DNA of 64,000 nucleotides from JANYBV01 sp043763155 (GCA_043763155.1 JAYULW010000089.1:15965-79964), one strand, 5' to 3'. Positions 42,094 through 51,587 are shown, numbered from the stretch's first letter. The notes: generated by a model not told the origin, from the letters alone. Translations and numbers: made by a program.

Positions 42094-43236
42094 ATGAACA
42101 AGACACTGCTTCCTACTGGTTGTTATGACCTGCTGCCGCCTTTTGCGCGACAGGAGTCGGAGTTGTCGTCGGCACTTCTTTCGGTTTTTGAAGGGTTTGG
42201 CTACGAACAAGTGTCGCCTCCGCTGCTGGAATACACCGAGAGTTTGCTGGCGGGGCGCGGTTCGGCGCTTTCGGCGCACACTTTCCGGGTGATGGACCCC
42301 GGCGCGCATAAGGTGATGGGGTTTCGCCCCGACATTACATTACAGATTGCACGTATTGCCGCGACGCGGATGGCGGGTGCGCCTAAGCCCTTGCGCCTTT
42401 GCTATAACGGGTTGATCCTGCGGATGCAGGGGGAGCAATTTCAGGCGGACCGCCAGTTGCGCCAAGCCGGGATTGAGCTGATCGGGACCGCATCCCCCGA
42501 GGCAGACGCGGAAGTGATTTTAGTGGCAGCAACCGCCTTGCAAAAAGCGGGCATTACCGCGCTTTCGATTGATCTGAACCTTCCGGGGATTGTGGGCGCG
42601 TTGCTTGCCTCCGAGAAGATGAACAACGACCAGCTGGAAAAGCTGTTTGAGGCCGTGGCGCACAAGGATGTGTCTACGCTTAAGGCTATGCATTTTTCCT
42701 ACCGCAATACGCTGATTGAGCTGATGCAGTGCGCTGGGCCTGCGGCGAGCGCGCTTGCGGCCATTGAGGGGCTGGATTTGCCGGAAACGGCGAAGAAGCA
42801 GTTCCGGGATTTGAAAGATGTGGTGCATATTTTGACCGCGTGTGGCAGCCCGGAATGGTCGCTGACGGTGGACGCTACGGAGAATCGCGGGCTTTCGTAT
42901 CATTCGGGGATTAACTTCTCGATCTTTATTCCGGGGGCGGCGTTTGAAGTGGGGCGCGGCGGGCGGTACATGATTGAGGGCAATGGCGGGCATGATATGG
43001 AGGCGACGGGGTTCACGCTGTATGTGGAATCTTTGCGCAATCTGCTGCCAGCGCCGATGAGGCAAAAACGGGTGTTTGTGGCGCAAAGCCTTGATGCTGC
43101 GGTGGCTGCAAAGCTGCAGGCCGAGGGGTTTGTGACGGTGCATGCACTCACCGAATACGGCTATGACGAGGACGAGGCCAAGCGCCTTTCCTGCGGACAT
43201 ATCTATAAGGATGGGGCGCTGAAGGCGCTCAGCTAA
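42094..43236 (+). CDS. hisZ: ATP phosphoribosyltransferase regulatory subunit HisZ
   Basis: 380 residues with a HisRS-like class II fold: LLPTGCYDLLPPFARQESELSSALLSVFEGFGYEQVSPPLLEYTESLL, FRPDITLQIARIAATRM, and LRQAGIELIGTASPEADAEVI. The C-terminal anticodon-binding domain of true HisRS is missing and the HisA motif is incomplete, which fits HisZ. HisZ pairs with short HisG to start histidine synthesis; hisG is not in this window. purA follows after 25 bases, as in many alphaproteobacteria. Confidence 0.9.
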   Translation: MNKTLLPTGCYDLLPPFARQESELSSALLSVFEGFGYEQVSPPLLEYTESLLAGRGSALSAHTFRVMDPGAHKVMGFRPDITLQIARIAATRMAGAPKPLRLCYNGLILRMQGEQFQADRQLRQAGIELIGTASPEADAEVILVAATALQKAGITALSIDLNLPGIVGALLASEKMNNDQLEKLFEAVAHKDVSTLKAMHFSYRNTLIELMQCAGPAASALAAIEGLDLPETAKKQFRDLKDVVHILTACGSPEWSLTVDATENRGLSYHSGINFSIFIPGAAFEVGRGGRYMIEGNGGHDMEATGFTLYVESLRNLLPAPMRQKRVFVAQSLDAAVAAKLQAEGFVTVHALTEYGYDEDEAKRLSCGHIYKDGALKALS

Positions 43237-43261
43237 TTTTTAAGTTAAAGGAAGTACGGCA

Positions 43262-44554
43262 ATGACAAACGTGGTGGTCATCGGTTCGCAGTGGGGCGAC
43301 GAAGGTAAAGGCAAAGTGGTTGACTGGCTGAGTGAGCGCGCCCACGTGGTTGTGCGCTTTCAGGGCGGGCATAATGCCGGGCACACGCTGGTTATTGACG
43401 GGGTGACGTATAAGCTTTCGCTGCTGCCTTCGGGCATTGTGCGCGGGGGGAAGCTCTCGATTATCGGCAATGGCGTGGTGATTGACCCGTTTGCGCTGCT
43501 GAAGGAAATTGCGACCGTGTCGGCGCTGGGCGTGAAGATTTCGCCGGAGAATTTGCGCATTGCAGAAAACGCGCCGCTGATCCTGCCGGTGCATCAGCGG
43601 GTGGACCAGGCTGCGGAAGCCATTCGCGGCAAGGGGAAAATTGGCACGACCGGGCGCGGTATCGGGCCTGCGTATGAAGATAAGATTGCGCGCCGGGCCA
43701 TTCGTGTGTGCGATCTGGCGGATGAGGCTTTGCTGCGCGATAAGCTTGAGAATTTGCTGGTGTACCATAATGCGCTGCTGAATGCGGCGGGGGCTACGCC
43801 CATGACGGTGGATGAAATCCTTGCACCGCTGATGGAAGTGGCGCCGAAGATTTTGCCGTTTGCGGAGCCGGTATGGCGGCTTTTGGACGGCTTGCGCCGC
43901 GAGGGCAAGCGCATTTTGTTTGAAGGCGCGCAAGGCGCGATGCTGGATGTGGACCACGGGACCTACCCGTATGTGACTTCTTCCAACACGCTGGCGGGCA
44001 CGGCCACGATTGGCTCCGGCATGGGGCTGGGCGGCATTGGCTATGCGCTGGGGATTACGAAGGCCTACACGACCCGCGTGGGCAGCGGCCCCTTCCCTAC
44101 GGAGCTTACCGACGAGATTGGTGCGCGTATCGGCAAGGTTGGGCATGAGTTCGGCACGGTTACGGGACGCGCGCGCCGCTGCGGCTGGTTTGACGCTGTG
44201 CTGGTGCGACAGGCGATTAAAATCAATGGGATTACCGGGATTGCACTGACCAAGGTAGATATTCTGGATGGGTTTGAAACCATCAAGATTTGCGTGGGCT
44301 ATAAGCATAACGGCAAGGAATATGATTACCTGCCCGCTTCCATGAAAATTCAGGCCGAGCTGGAGCCGATTTACGAGGAAATGCCGGGCTGGTCTGAAAG
44401 CACGCACGGCAAGCGCAGCTGGGCGGAACTGCCCGCGCAGGCGATCAAATACATTCGCCGTATCGAAGAGCTGATTGAGTGCCAGGTGGCGTTGCTTTCC
44501 ACCAGCCCGAAGCGCGAAGACACGATTCTGGTGCGCGACCCGTTTGTTGATTAA
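43262..44554 (+). CDS. purA: Adenylosuccinate synthetase
   Basis: 430 residues. It begins MTNVVVIGSQWGDEGKGKVVDWLSERAHVVVRFQGGHNAGHTLV (GTP-binding loop and catalytic Asp/His). IGTTGRGIGPAYEDK, FEGAQGAMLDVDHGTYPYVTSSNT and GRARRCGWFDAV follow. It converts IMP and aspartate to adenylosuccinate in AMP synthesis. AAAGGAAG lies upstream of the ATG. Length matches the family. Confidence 0.98.
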   Translation: MTNVVVIGSQWGDEGKGKVVDWLSERAHVVVRFQGGHNAGHTLVIDGVTYKLSLLPSGIVRGGKLSIIGNGVVIDPFALLKEIATVSALGVKISPENLRIAENAPLILPVHQRVDQAAEAIRGKGKIGTTGRGIGPAYEDKIARRAIRVCDLADEALLRDKLENLLVYHNALLNAAGATPMTVDEILAPLMEVAPKILPFAEPVWRLLDGLRREGKRILFEGAQGAMLDVDHGTYPYVTSSNTLAGTATIGSGMGLGGIGYALGITKAYTTRVGSGPFPTELTDEIGARIGKVGHEFGTVTGRARRCGWFDAVLVRQAIKINGITGIALTKVDILDGFETIKICVGYKHNGKEYDYLPASMKIQAELEPIYEEMPGWSESTHGKRSWAELPAQAIKYIRRIEELIECQVALLSTSPKREDTILVRDPFVD

Positions 44555-44754
44555 GGGTTTCACACAACTGAATTAGTTGGGTTTTTACCACTCATTCCCG
44601 CTTATGGGATGTGCATTGCGCAATTTAGGCAGTTTTGCTGCGGTGCGGCGCGTGTATTTACGCTATCAGGACTTATAATTTCACCCTTTTTTAAGGATGC
44701 GGCGTTTAGAATACACATTCGTTAAGCATGTGAAATTATTCAAATTCGTTGCCG

Positions 44755-46911
44755 ATGGCCCCCACCCCTACCGCATCAGGTTCTGTGAAGAAAGTTGCCG
44801 GCGTCGCGTTCGACGCTTCGCTGGAAGCTGAACGGAAAATGACCGAGGCCACGCAGTCAAAGCTCAAAGAATTCCTGAAAGGCTATACGCCGCAAAAAGG
44901 CAAAGAAGAGCGCGACACGGTGCAGGGACATTACCTCATCAACTTCGCAGCGCCCCTTAAAGATTTCAGCAACGAGTCGGCCAACGCGCTGATGACAAGC
45001 GATACGCTGGACGACACCAAGTCGCTTATTGCGCTGGTGTGCGAGCATGGCAAGGTGCAGCGCCACCACGTGATCGAGCAGGTCATGAGCATTGAGCATC
45101 GGGCGGTGCTGCCGCTGCGCGCGGCGGCGAGCGTGCATATGTCGTCGAGCGATGCAGAACGCTACGCCATCATTTACGACAAGCCCACGGGGCGCAAGCT
45201 TTCGGAGCTGATTGCGGCAGGCAAGATTCCGCACAATCCGCATTTCCTGCTGGAGCATGTGCTGATTCCTATCATCACGGGGCTGGAGCATTTCAACGCG
45301 CTGGGCATTTCGCACGGGCAGGTAAACCCCGATAATATCTATTTCGACGACCACGGCGCCGTGCTGGGACCTTGCGTGACGGAGCCGTGCGGCTACAACC
45401 AGCCCTTCGTGTATGAGTCGCTGGAGCGCATGCAGTCGCACCCTGCGGCGAAGGGCGAAGGCAGCACGGCGCATGATTATTACGCGCTGGCGGTGACGCT
45501 GCTTAGCATCCTGCACGGGCCGGACCATTTTCACGGCATTAGCCGCGAAGCGCTGATGTTCCACATCGTAAAAAATGGCGCCTACCACACGCTGATGCGC
45601 GACAGGGAAGTGCCGGAAATCTTCTACGACTTTTTGCGCGGCACGCTTACGCAAAGCCCCGAAGAACGCTGGGGCGAAAAGCAGCTGCGCGCATGGCTGG
45701 GCGGCAAACGCTACAACGTGCTGCCACCGCCGCCACCTGCGGATGCGGTGCGACCCTTTGAATTTAAAGACATTCTGGTGAATAACCGCCGCGAACTGGC
45801 GCATTTGTTTTCCGCCGACTGGGTGGGGATGCTTACGGCCATTGTAGGGCCGCAGCTTTCGCACTGGGTGACGGTTTCACTGCGCAACAAAGAACTAGCC
45901 GAAACGATTGCGCGCCTGTGCCGCAGCGCCATTGACGCGGTGGGGAAAAACGAAATCATGTGCGGCGAAATGCTGATGAATATCGTACTGCTGCTGGACC
46001 CGATCGGGCCGCTGCGCATTCGCCAGGTTGCGTTCCAAGTGGAAGGCATTGATACGGCATTTGCGGAAATGTATGCGCAGAAAAACACGCTGGAGCTGCA
46101 ATTCATCGCCAAGTTCATTGAAACGAACATGATGAACTACTGGGTGACGATGCAGGAAAAGCGCCGCCCGGACATTGCCATCCCTGACCGGGTGAACGAC
46201 CTTGCGGCGCGGGCCGACCGCCTGCGCAGCTGCATACGCAATTCAGGCTTCGGGTTCGGGCTGGAGCGGGTGCTGTATGACTTAAACCCCACCATGCCGT
46301 GCCTTAGCGAGCTGTTTGAGAATAAATATGTGCGTACCCTGCCCCAGCTTTTAAAGCAGATGGACAAACTGGCCACCACTATTGAGGGCGACGACATCAT
46401 GGACCGCCATATTGCGGCGTTTATCGCAAGCAAGCTGCACATCCAGAATGAAATACGCCTGAACGAGCTTTCGACCATCCCGGCGCTTGCGACCAGCCGC
46501 AACATGGTGGCGCTGTATTTGCTTTCGATGGTGCAAGAGCGCGTGGAGCCGATGCGGCTGCCGGGGCTTACGCACTGGTTTGCCATCCGGCTGCTACCGC
46601 TGATGGACAGTATTCACAGCCGCACGCTGCGCCAGAAAATGAAGGCCATGATCGGCAACATGGCGCCACTGGGGCTGACGCAGAAAATGGCCGATTTGAT
46701 GATTACGGCCGATTACGCGGAAGCGGATTCCAACGGGTTTGAAAGGGCGCTGGCGACCTACCGCAAGAATGCGGTGGAAATCGTGAGCCTGAAGCAGCCC
46801 GAACGGCTGGAGCGCGACGCGAACCGCATGGGCCTGAACATGGCCACCATGCTTGCTTACGCGGGCCGGATGTTCAGCTTGCTGTATATCGTCAAGGGGT
46901 TCACCTCATGA
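44755..46911 (+). CDS. Kinase-like protein with degraded catalytic loop
   Basis: 718 residues from the ATG at 44755. Residues about 45-300 have a protein-kinase-like layout: YAIIYDKPTGRKLSELIA resembles the hinge, LEHVLIPIITGLEHFNALGISHGQVNPDNIYFDD the catalytic loop, and AHDYYALAVTLLSILHG...LRGTLTQSPEERWGEKQLRAWL the C-lobe. HRDxKxxN reads HGQVNPDN (187-194), so the catalytic Asp is Gln and the Lys is Asn, and no DFG follows (LGPCV). I infer a pseudokinase. The C-terminal 400 residues are helical and unrecognised. It overlaps the next membrane-protein gene (ATGA) and precedes the chemotaxis operon. Confidence 0.7.
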   Translation: MAPTPTASGSVKKVAGVAFDASLEAERKMTEATQSKLKEFLKGYTPQKGKEERDTVQGHYLINFAAPLKDFSNESANALMTSDTLDDTKSLIALVCEHGKVQRHHVIEQVMSIEHRAVLPLRAAASVHMSSSDAERYAIIYDKPTGRKLSELIAAGKIPHNPHFLLEHVLIPIITGLEHFNALGISHGQVNPDNIYFDDHGAVLGPCVTEPCGYNQPFVYESLERMQSHPAAKGEGSTAHDYYALAVTLLSILHGPDHFHGISREALMFHIVKNGAYHTLMRDREVPEIFYDFLRGTLTQSPEERWGEKQLRAWLGGKRYNVLPPPPPADAVRPFEFKDILVNNRRELAHLFSADWVGMLTAIVGPQLSHWVTVSLRNKELAETIARLCRSAIDAVGKNEIMCGEMLMNIVLLLDPIGPLRIRQVAFQVEGIDTAFAEMYAQKNTLELQFIAKFIETNMMNYWVTMQEKRRPDIAIPDRVNDLAARADRLRSCIRNSGFGFGLERVLYDLNPTMPCLSELFENKYVRTLPQLLKQMDKLATTIEGDDIMDRHIAAFIASKLHIQNEIRLNELSTIPALATSRNMVALYLLSMVQERVEPMRLPGLTHWFAIRLLPLMDSIHSRTLRQKMKAMIGNMAPLGLTQKMADLMITADYAEADSNGFERALATYRKNAVEIVSLKQPERLERDANRMGLNMATMLAYAGRMFSLLYIVKGFTS

Positions 46912-47363
46912 GGTTGATATATCTGGTCATGCTGGGGTGCATAGGGGCTGCAATCATTTTGCTGCAAAGCGGGTTTTTGCTGCTTTTGCTTGCGGTCATG
47001 CCCTCGATCATGGCGTATATTGTGGATACGGACCGCAGGAAAAATTCGTTCAAGGTGGTGCTTTCGGGCAATGTGAGCGCGGCGCTGCCGACCCTGCTGC
47101 CCATGCTGAAGGCCGCACTCACCATGCGTAAATTCGACATGACTTCGGCGCTGATGGACCCTTATGTATGGCTGTTTATTTACATGGGCGCGGGCGCGGG
47201 CTGGGCGCTTATTTACCTGTGCAAATTCATCGCGAGTTTTGTGGTGACGATGTCGTTTGAATATAACATCAAGTCGCTGGAAAATGTGCAGGCGATGCTG
47301 ATTGAAGAATGGGGCGACGAAATTCTTCAGCACACCGAAGACCAGCGCAACAAGGAAGAATAA
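46908..47363 (+). CDS. Small membrane protein coupled to pseudokinase gene
   Basis: 151 residues. Two N-terminal helices (LIYLVMLGCIGAAIILLQSGFLLLLLAVMPSIMAYIV) and a third after residue 80 (YVWLFIYMGAGAGWALIYLCKFIASFVV) are followed by an acidic soluble tail (LIEEWGDEILQHTEDQRNKEE). Not recognised. The ATGA overlap with the kinase-like gene suggests the pair works together, perhaps with this protein as membrane anchor. Confidence 0.62.
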   Translation: MRLIYLVMLGCIGAAIILLQSGFLLLLLAVMPSIMAYIVDTDRRKNSFKVVLSGNVSAALPTLLPMLKAALTMRKFDMTSALMDPYVWLFIYMGAGAGWALIYLCKFIASFVVTMSFEYNIKSLENVQAMLIEEWGDEILQHTEDQRNKEE

Positions 47364-47524
47364 TTCCTGCGCGCACCTGTTCCCTTTTGGAACGATTCCC
47401 GGTTTAATTCATTCTTTATTAAGGAAGTTCCGAAACAGGGATGCGTATTTATGGTTGTATTTTTCTACATATATATTATTCTTTCCCGCGAGTTTAACAT
47501 CCGAATTCTGAAGGGGGGATGTGT

Positions 47525-47809
47525 ATGCCCGATAGCTATTACCGCCTGCCGGCGGTGGTTGATATGAACGCCTGCGCGCAGCTGCATAAGCACCTGCTGG
47601 AGCAATTAGCACAAGCCGAAGTAGTGATGGATGCAAGCGGCGTTGAGCGCATTGCCACGCCGGGCATTCAATGCCTGATTTCGGCGCAGCACACATTACA
47701 GGCGGGAGGCAAATCGCTTTCGGTGCTTAACCCCTCCCCCAGCTTTGCGCTCGCAGTTGCAGACCTTTCACTCCAGGCAACATTTACCGTCAGGGAGGCG
47801 CAGGCATGA
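47525..47809 (+). CDS. STAS-domain protein heading chemotaxis operon
   Basis: 94 residues, SpoIIAA/RsbV-like STAS fold: YRLPAVVDMNACAQLHKHLLEQLAQAEVVMDASGVERIATPGIQCLISAQHTLQAGGKSLSVLNPSPSFALAVADL. The usual phospho-acceptor motif DSxG reads ATPG, with Thr in place of Ser. The ATG at 47525 has AAGGGGGG about seven bases upstream; the earlier ATG at 47519 is too close to it. It overlaps cheY by ATGA, so it is the first gene of the long operon and could be the antagonist for the kinase at 58773. Confidence 0.82.
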   Translation: MPDSYYRLPAVVDMNACAQLHKHLLEQLAQAEVVMDASGVERIATPGIQCLISAQHTLQAGGKSLSVLNPSPSFALAVADLSLQATFTVREAQA

Positions 47810-48174
47810 GCAAGAAAGTGCTGACGGTGGACGACTCCAAGACCATGCGCGATATGGTTTCGTTTACGCTTAAATCCGTGGGCTTTGAAGTGATCGAGGC
47901 CGAAGACGGCAAAGACGCGCTGGCCAAGCTTGGCGACGGCAAGGTGGATGTGGTGATTACGGATTTGAACATGCCAAATATGGACGGGTTTGAGCTGATC
48001 CGCAATTTGCGCGCGCGCAGCACCCATAAATTCACGCCGATCCTGATGCTCACCACCGAAGGCGACGACACGAAAAAACAGGAAGGCAAAAACGCAGGGG
48101 CCACAGGCTGGATTGTGAAGCCGTTCAACCCGGAAAAGCTGGTGCAGGTCGTCAACAAGGTGTGCGGCGGGTAG
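47806..48174 (+). CDS. cheY: Chemotaxis response regulator CheY
   Basis: 122-residue single receiver domain. VDDSKTMRDMVSFTLKSVGF supplies the acidic pair, VITDLNMPNMDGFEL the phospho-acceptor Asp, MLTTEGDD the Thr and WIVKPFNPEKL the Lys. Phosphorylated by CheA, it controls the flagellar motor. It lies four bases before cheA. Confidence 0.95.
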   Translation: MSKKVLTVDDSKTMRDMVSFTLKSVGFEVIEAEDGKDALAKLGDGKVDVVITDLNMPNMDGFELIRNLRARSTHKFTPILMLTTEGDDTKKQEGKNAGATGWIVKPFNPEKLVQVVNKVCGG

Positions 48175-48178
48175 CCTT

Positions 48179-50161
48179 ATGGCATTCGATGAATTACAGC
48201 AATTTCGCGACACATACATTACCGAATGTATGGAGCTGCTTGCGGACATGGAAGAACGGCTGATGCACCTCGATGCCAGCGCCGACCGGGAGGAGCTGAA
48301 CGCGATTTTTCGCTGCGCGCACTCCATCAAGGGTGGCGCGGGCGCGTTCGGGTTTACGGCGATTGCAGGATTTACGCATATTCTTGAGGCGATGCTGGAC
48401 CATTTGCGCGAGGGCAAAATTGCGGTGAACCGCAATGTAACCGACACGCTGCTGAAGGCGCGCGATATTGTGCTGCATATGGTGGGGGCGGCGCGGGATA
48501 ATAAGCCGGTTGCGGATAATTATGGCAAAGATGTGGCCGATGAGCTTTCGCGGCTGTGCAACCTGCCGGTTTCGGCAACGCCAGAGGCAGTGAAAGTACA
48601 GGTGGAAAGCAGCGGCATGGTTTCGTACCGGATTGCGTTTGCGCCGCACCGGGAGATGATCGCGCATGGCAGCGAGCCGCTGATTTTGCTCCGGGAGCTG
48701 CAAAAGCTGGGGCAATGCAGCATTACCACATTTACCGACAAGGTTCCGGCGCTGGAGGCGCTTGATGTGGAGCAGTGCTATTTACGCTGGGAGGTGAAGC
48801 TTGCCACCGATAAGGGCGAAGACACCATCCGCGAAGTTTTTGAGTTCGTAGACGGGGAATGCGACCTGGTGATTGAGGCGGTGAAGCCTGCGGCGGTTGC
48901 GGTGGTTGAGGAAGTGGCGGTGAAGGCGGAGGTGGCGCAAGGGACGGCTGAGCCGCAGAAAAGCGCGACGTCCATTCGTGTGGATATTGATAAGGTGGAC
49001 CGGTTGATTAACATGGTGGGCGAGATGGTGATTATCCAGGCCATGCTTACGATGCAGACGCGGTTCCTGTCGGCGGGGGATGCGCAGAGCGACGAATTGC
49101 TGCGCGGGATTGACGAGCTGACGGCGCACACCCGCGAGCTGCAGGAAGCGGTTATGGCGATACGGATGCAGCCGGTGAAGTCCATTTTTTCGCGCATGCC
49201 GCGGTTGGTGCGCGATCTTTCGGGGCAGCTGGGCAAGAGCATCCGGCTGAATGTGTCGGGGGAAAATACGGAAGTGGATAAGACCATCATCGAGCAGCTT
49301 TCGGACCCGCTGACGCATATGATCCGCAATTCGATTGACCATGGGATTGAGTCGCCTTCGGACCGGGAGGCAGCGGGCAAGAGCGCGACGGGCACGATTT
49401 TCCTTTCGGCCAGCCACCGGGGCGGGCGGATTGTGATACAGGTGAGCGACGATGGCGGCGGCATACGGCGCGACAAGGTGCTGGCGAAAGCACGGGAGCG
49501 CGGGATTGTGGGGAAAGATGCCACGCTTTCCGATTCGGAGATTGATCATTTGATTTTTGCGCCGGGGTTTTCTACGGCGGAGCAGGTGACGAGCATCTCT
49601 GGCCGGGGCGTGGGGATGGATGTGGTGAAGCGCAATATCGAAGGCATTGGCGGCACCGTGACGGTGGTGAACACGCCGGGACAGGGTACGCAGTTTCTTG
49701 TGTCATTGCCGCTGACACTTGCCATTCTGGACGGGATGATCGTGCGGGTTGCGAGTGAGTGTTATATTATTCCGATTGCCAATATTATTGAAACGCTGCG
49801 GCCACGCGCGGAAGATGTGCGCGAGATTGCCGATGGGCAGACGGTTTTGAACGTGCGCGGCAATATTGTGCCGGTGCTGTATGTGTACCGCCAGTTTGGC
49901 ATTAAGGGCGCGGTGGCGGACGCCAGCAAAGCGCTGATCGTGCTTGTGGAAAATGGCGACGAACATCTGGGGCTGGTGGTTGATGAGCTGGTGGGGCAGC
50001 AGCAGGTGGTGATTAAGACGCTTGAAGACAATACCGACCCGGTGGCAGGCGTTTCGGGCGCGACGATTCTTGGCGACGGCAAAGTGTCGCTGATCCTTGA
50101 TATTGCGGGTTTGCGGCGGATGCCGCAGGCCGCGCCCTCTTCCAGTTTACTTGCCGCGTAA
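48179..50161 (+). CDS. cheA: Chemotaxis histidine kinase CheA
   Basis: 660 residues. P1 Hpt domain with IFRCAHSIKGGAGAFGF (His 48). A P2-like region (about 150-235) precedes the P3 dimerisation domain starting SIRVDIDKVDRLINMVGEMVI. P4 kinase motifs are DPLTHMIRNSIDHGIESPSDR (N), VSDDGGGIRRDKV (G1), APGFSTAEQVTSISGRGVGMDVV (F/G2). The P5 CheW-like domain ends the protein. It couples receptors to CheY and CheB. The order STAS-cheY-cheA-cheW is co-directional with gaps of 4-10 bases. Confidence 0.97.
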   Translation: MAFDELQQFRDTYITECMELLADMEERLMHLDASADREELNAIFRCAHSIKGGAGAFGFTAIAGFTHILEAMLDHLREGKIAVNRNVTDTLLKARDIVLHMVGAARDNKPVADNYGKDVADELSRLCNLPVSATPEAVKVQVESSGMVSYRIAFAPHREMIAHGSEPLILLRELQKLGQCSITTFTDKVPALEALDVEQCYLRWEVKLATDKGEDTIREVFEFVDGECDLVIEAVKPAAVAVVEEVAVKAEVAQGTAEPQKSATSIRVDIDKVDRLINMVGEMVIIQAMLTMQTRFLSAGDAQSDELLRGIDELTAHTRELQEAVMAIRMQPVKSIFSRMPRLVRDLSGQLGKSIRLNVSGENTEVDKTIIEQLSDPLTHMIRNSIDHGIESPSDREAAGKSATGTIFLSASHRGGRIVIQVSDDGGGIRRDKVLAKARERGIVGKDATLSDSEIDHLIFAPGFSTAEQVTSISGRGVGMDVVKRNIEGIGGTVTVVNTPGQGTQFLVSLPLTLAILDGMIVRVASECYIIPIANIIETLRPRAEDVREIADGQTVLNVRGNIVPVLYVYRQFGIKGAVADASKALIVLVENGDEHLGLVVDELVGQQQVVIKTLEDNTDPVAGVSGATILGDGKVSLILDIAGLRRMPQAAPSSSLLAA

Positions 50162-50170
50162 AGGACTCTT

Positions 50171-50671
50171 ATGCAGACACACCACGCATCCCAAAGCATT
50201 CAGGCCAGTGCCGAGACGGTGCAGTTCCTGACTTTTACGCTGGGGAAGGAAGAATATGGCGTGGATATTATGATGGTGCGCGAGGTGAAGGGCTGGTCGG
50301 AAACGACGCGCCTGCCGAACACACCTGCTTATATGCGCGGGGTTTTGAATTTGCGGGGTATCATCATCCCGATTTTTGATTTGCGGGCGCGCTTTACCGG
50401 GGCAGTGACCGATGCCAGCGAGAAGCATGTGGTGGTGATTCTGGCGGTGGGGACGCGCACGGTGGGGATTTTGGTGGATACGGTTTCGGATATCCTGACC
50501 GTGAATATGGCCGACATCAAAGACGCGCCGGACAGCCATATGGCGGCGCCAGAGCGGTTTGTGAACGGGCTGATCGCCTTTGACGGGCGGATGGTGGTGC
50601 TTTTGGACATTTCGCTGCTGCTTTCGGCCGACGAAGGGCTGATGGACACAGCCCAGCATGCAAAGGCTTGA
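50171..50671 (+). CDS. cheW: Chemotaxis coupling protein CheW
   Basis: 166 residues. The coupling-protein pattern is complete: VQFLTFTLGKEEYGVDIMMVREVKGWSETTRLPNTPAYMRGVLNLRGIIIPIFDLRARF, then VVILAVGTRTVGILVDTVSDIL. It links MCP tips to CheA P5. It begins nine bases after cheA. Confidence 0.97.
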   Translation: MQTHHASQSIQASAETVQFLTFTLGKEEYGVDIMMVREVKGWSETTRLPNTPAYMRGVLNLRGIIIPIFDLRARFTGAVTDASEKHVVVILAVGTRTVGILVDTVSDILTVNMADIKDAPDSHMAAPERFVNGLIAFDGRMVVLLDISLLLSADEGLMDTAQHAKA

Positions 50672-50721
50672 AGCGTATGGGCATTAGCGGATATGGTGAG
50701 GCAACATTATCTGGAGAGGCT

Positions 50722-51456
50722 ATGCGCCCTGCCCTGTCTGCTTTGCTGATTTCGCTGCTGCTGCCCACGGCTGCGCACGCGCAGACCGCGTGGGATTATT
50801 CGGGTAGCGGCGATGCTGATGAGGGCTGGGGTGCCCTTTCGCCGGATTATTCGGTGTGCAGCCTTGGCACGCAGCAATCCCCGGTTGCGATTAATGAGGC
50901 GGAAAAATCCAGCATGCTGCCGCTGCGGGTCAGTTACGGCAAGAGCAAGGCGATTACGCAGCGGCGGGAACTGACGCTGCTGGTGCAGGTTGAAGGCACA
51001 AATATACTGCGCAGCGACGGAGTGGAATACGTGCTGAAGCAGATACGGTTCCACACGCCTTCGGAACACTCGGTGCATGGGGAAATGCTGCCGCTGGAGA
51101 TGCATTTCATTCATGAAAGCGCGGACCATAAGGTGCTGATCGTGGCGCTGCAGGCGAAGATGGGGGGCAAGAATTTTGCGCTTCAACCGATATTGAACGC
51201 ACTGCCGGAAAAAGGTTCGCCGGAAAAGAGCTTAAGCTTTAATCCGGGGGATTTGCTGCCGGGCAAGCTTGGCTTTTATGCGTATACGGGTAGCTTGAGC
51301 TGGCCGCCATGCACTGAGGGCGTGGAGTGGCGGGTGCTGAAGGAGAAGGTAAGCGTGTCGCAGGAGCAGATTAAAGCGATCAGCAAACTGATCGGACGCA
51401 ACGCACGGCTGTTGCAGCCGCTGTATTTAAGACCCATCAAAAAATCGCTGGATTAG
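50722..51456 (+). CDS. Alpha-carbonic-anhydrase-related protein, first Zn ligand replaced
   Basis: 244 residues from an ATG with GGAGAGG upstream. A signal peptide (LSALLISLLLPTAAHAQ) precedes an alpha-carbonic anhydrase domain: WDYSGSGDADEGWGALSPDYSVCSLGTQQSPVAI, FHTPSEHSVHGEMLPLEMHFIHE, and FYAYTGSLSWPPCTEGVEWRV. Two Cys are placed for the usual disulfide. The first of three zinc His (QFHFH) is Arg 109 (QIRFH, codon CGG at 51046-51048); the other two are kept. The same His-to-Arg change marks acatalytic human CARP VIII. I infer a carbonic-anhydrase fold probably without hydratase activity, exported to the periplasm. It sits inside the chemotaxis operon between cheW and the MCP. Confidence 0.85.
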   Translation: MRPALSALLISLLLPTAAHAQTAWDYSGSGDADEGWGALSPDYSVCSLGTQQSPVAINEAEKSSMLPLRVSYGKSKAITQRRELTLLVQVEGTNILRSDGVEYVLKQIRFHTPSEHSVHGEMLPLEMHFIHESADHKVLIVALQAKMGGKNFALQPILNALPEKGSPEKSLSFNPGDLLPGKLGFYAYTGSLSWPPCTEGVEWRVLKEKVSVSQEQIKAISKLIGRNARLLQPLYLRPIKKSLD

Positions 51457-51587
51457 GTAGCGCATATGACCCGCAAAGGCACAGCCACGGCCAGTTACAC
51501 AACCATCATTAGCATATTTTATGCGTTGCACCCGCGTGGGGTGTATCCGCATGTTCTTACACTCAACCGTCTTCAGGAGATTTAGTC

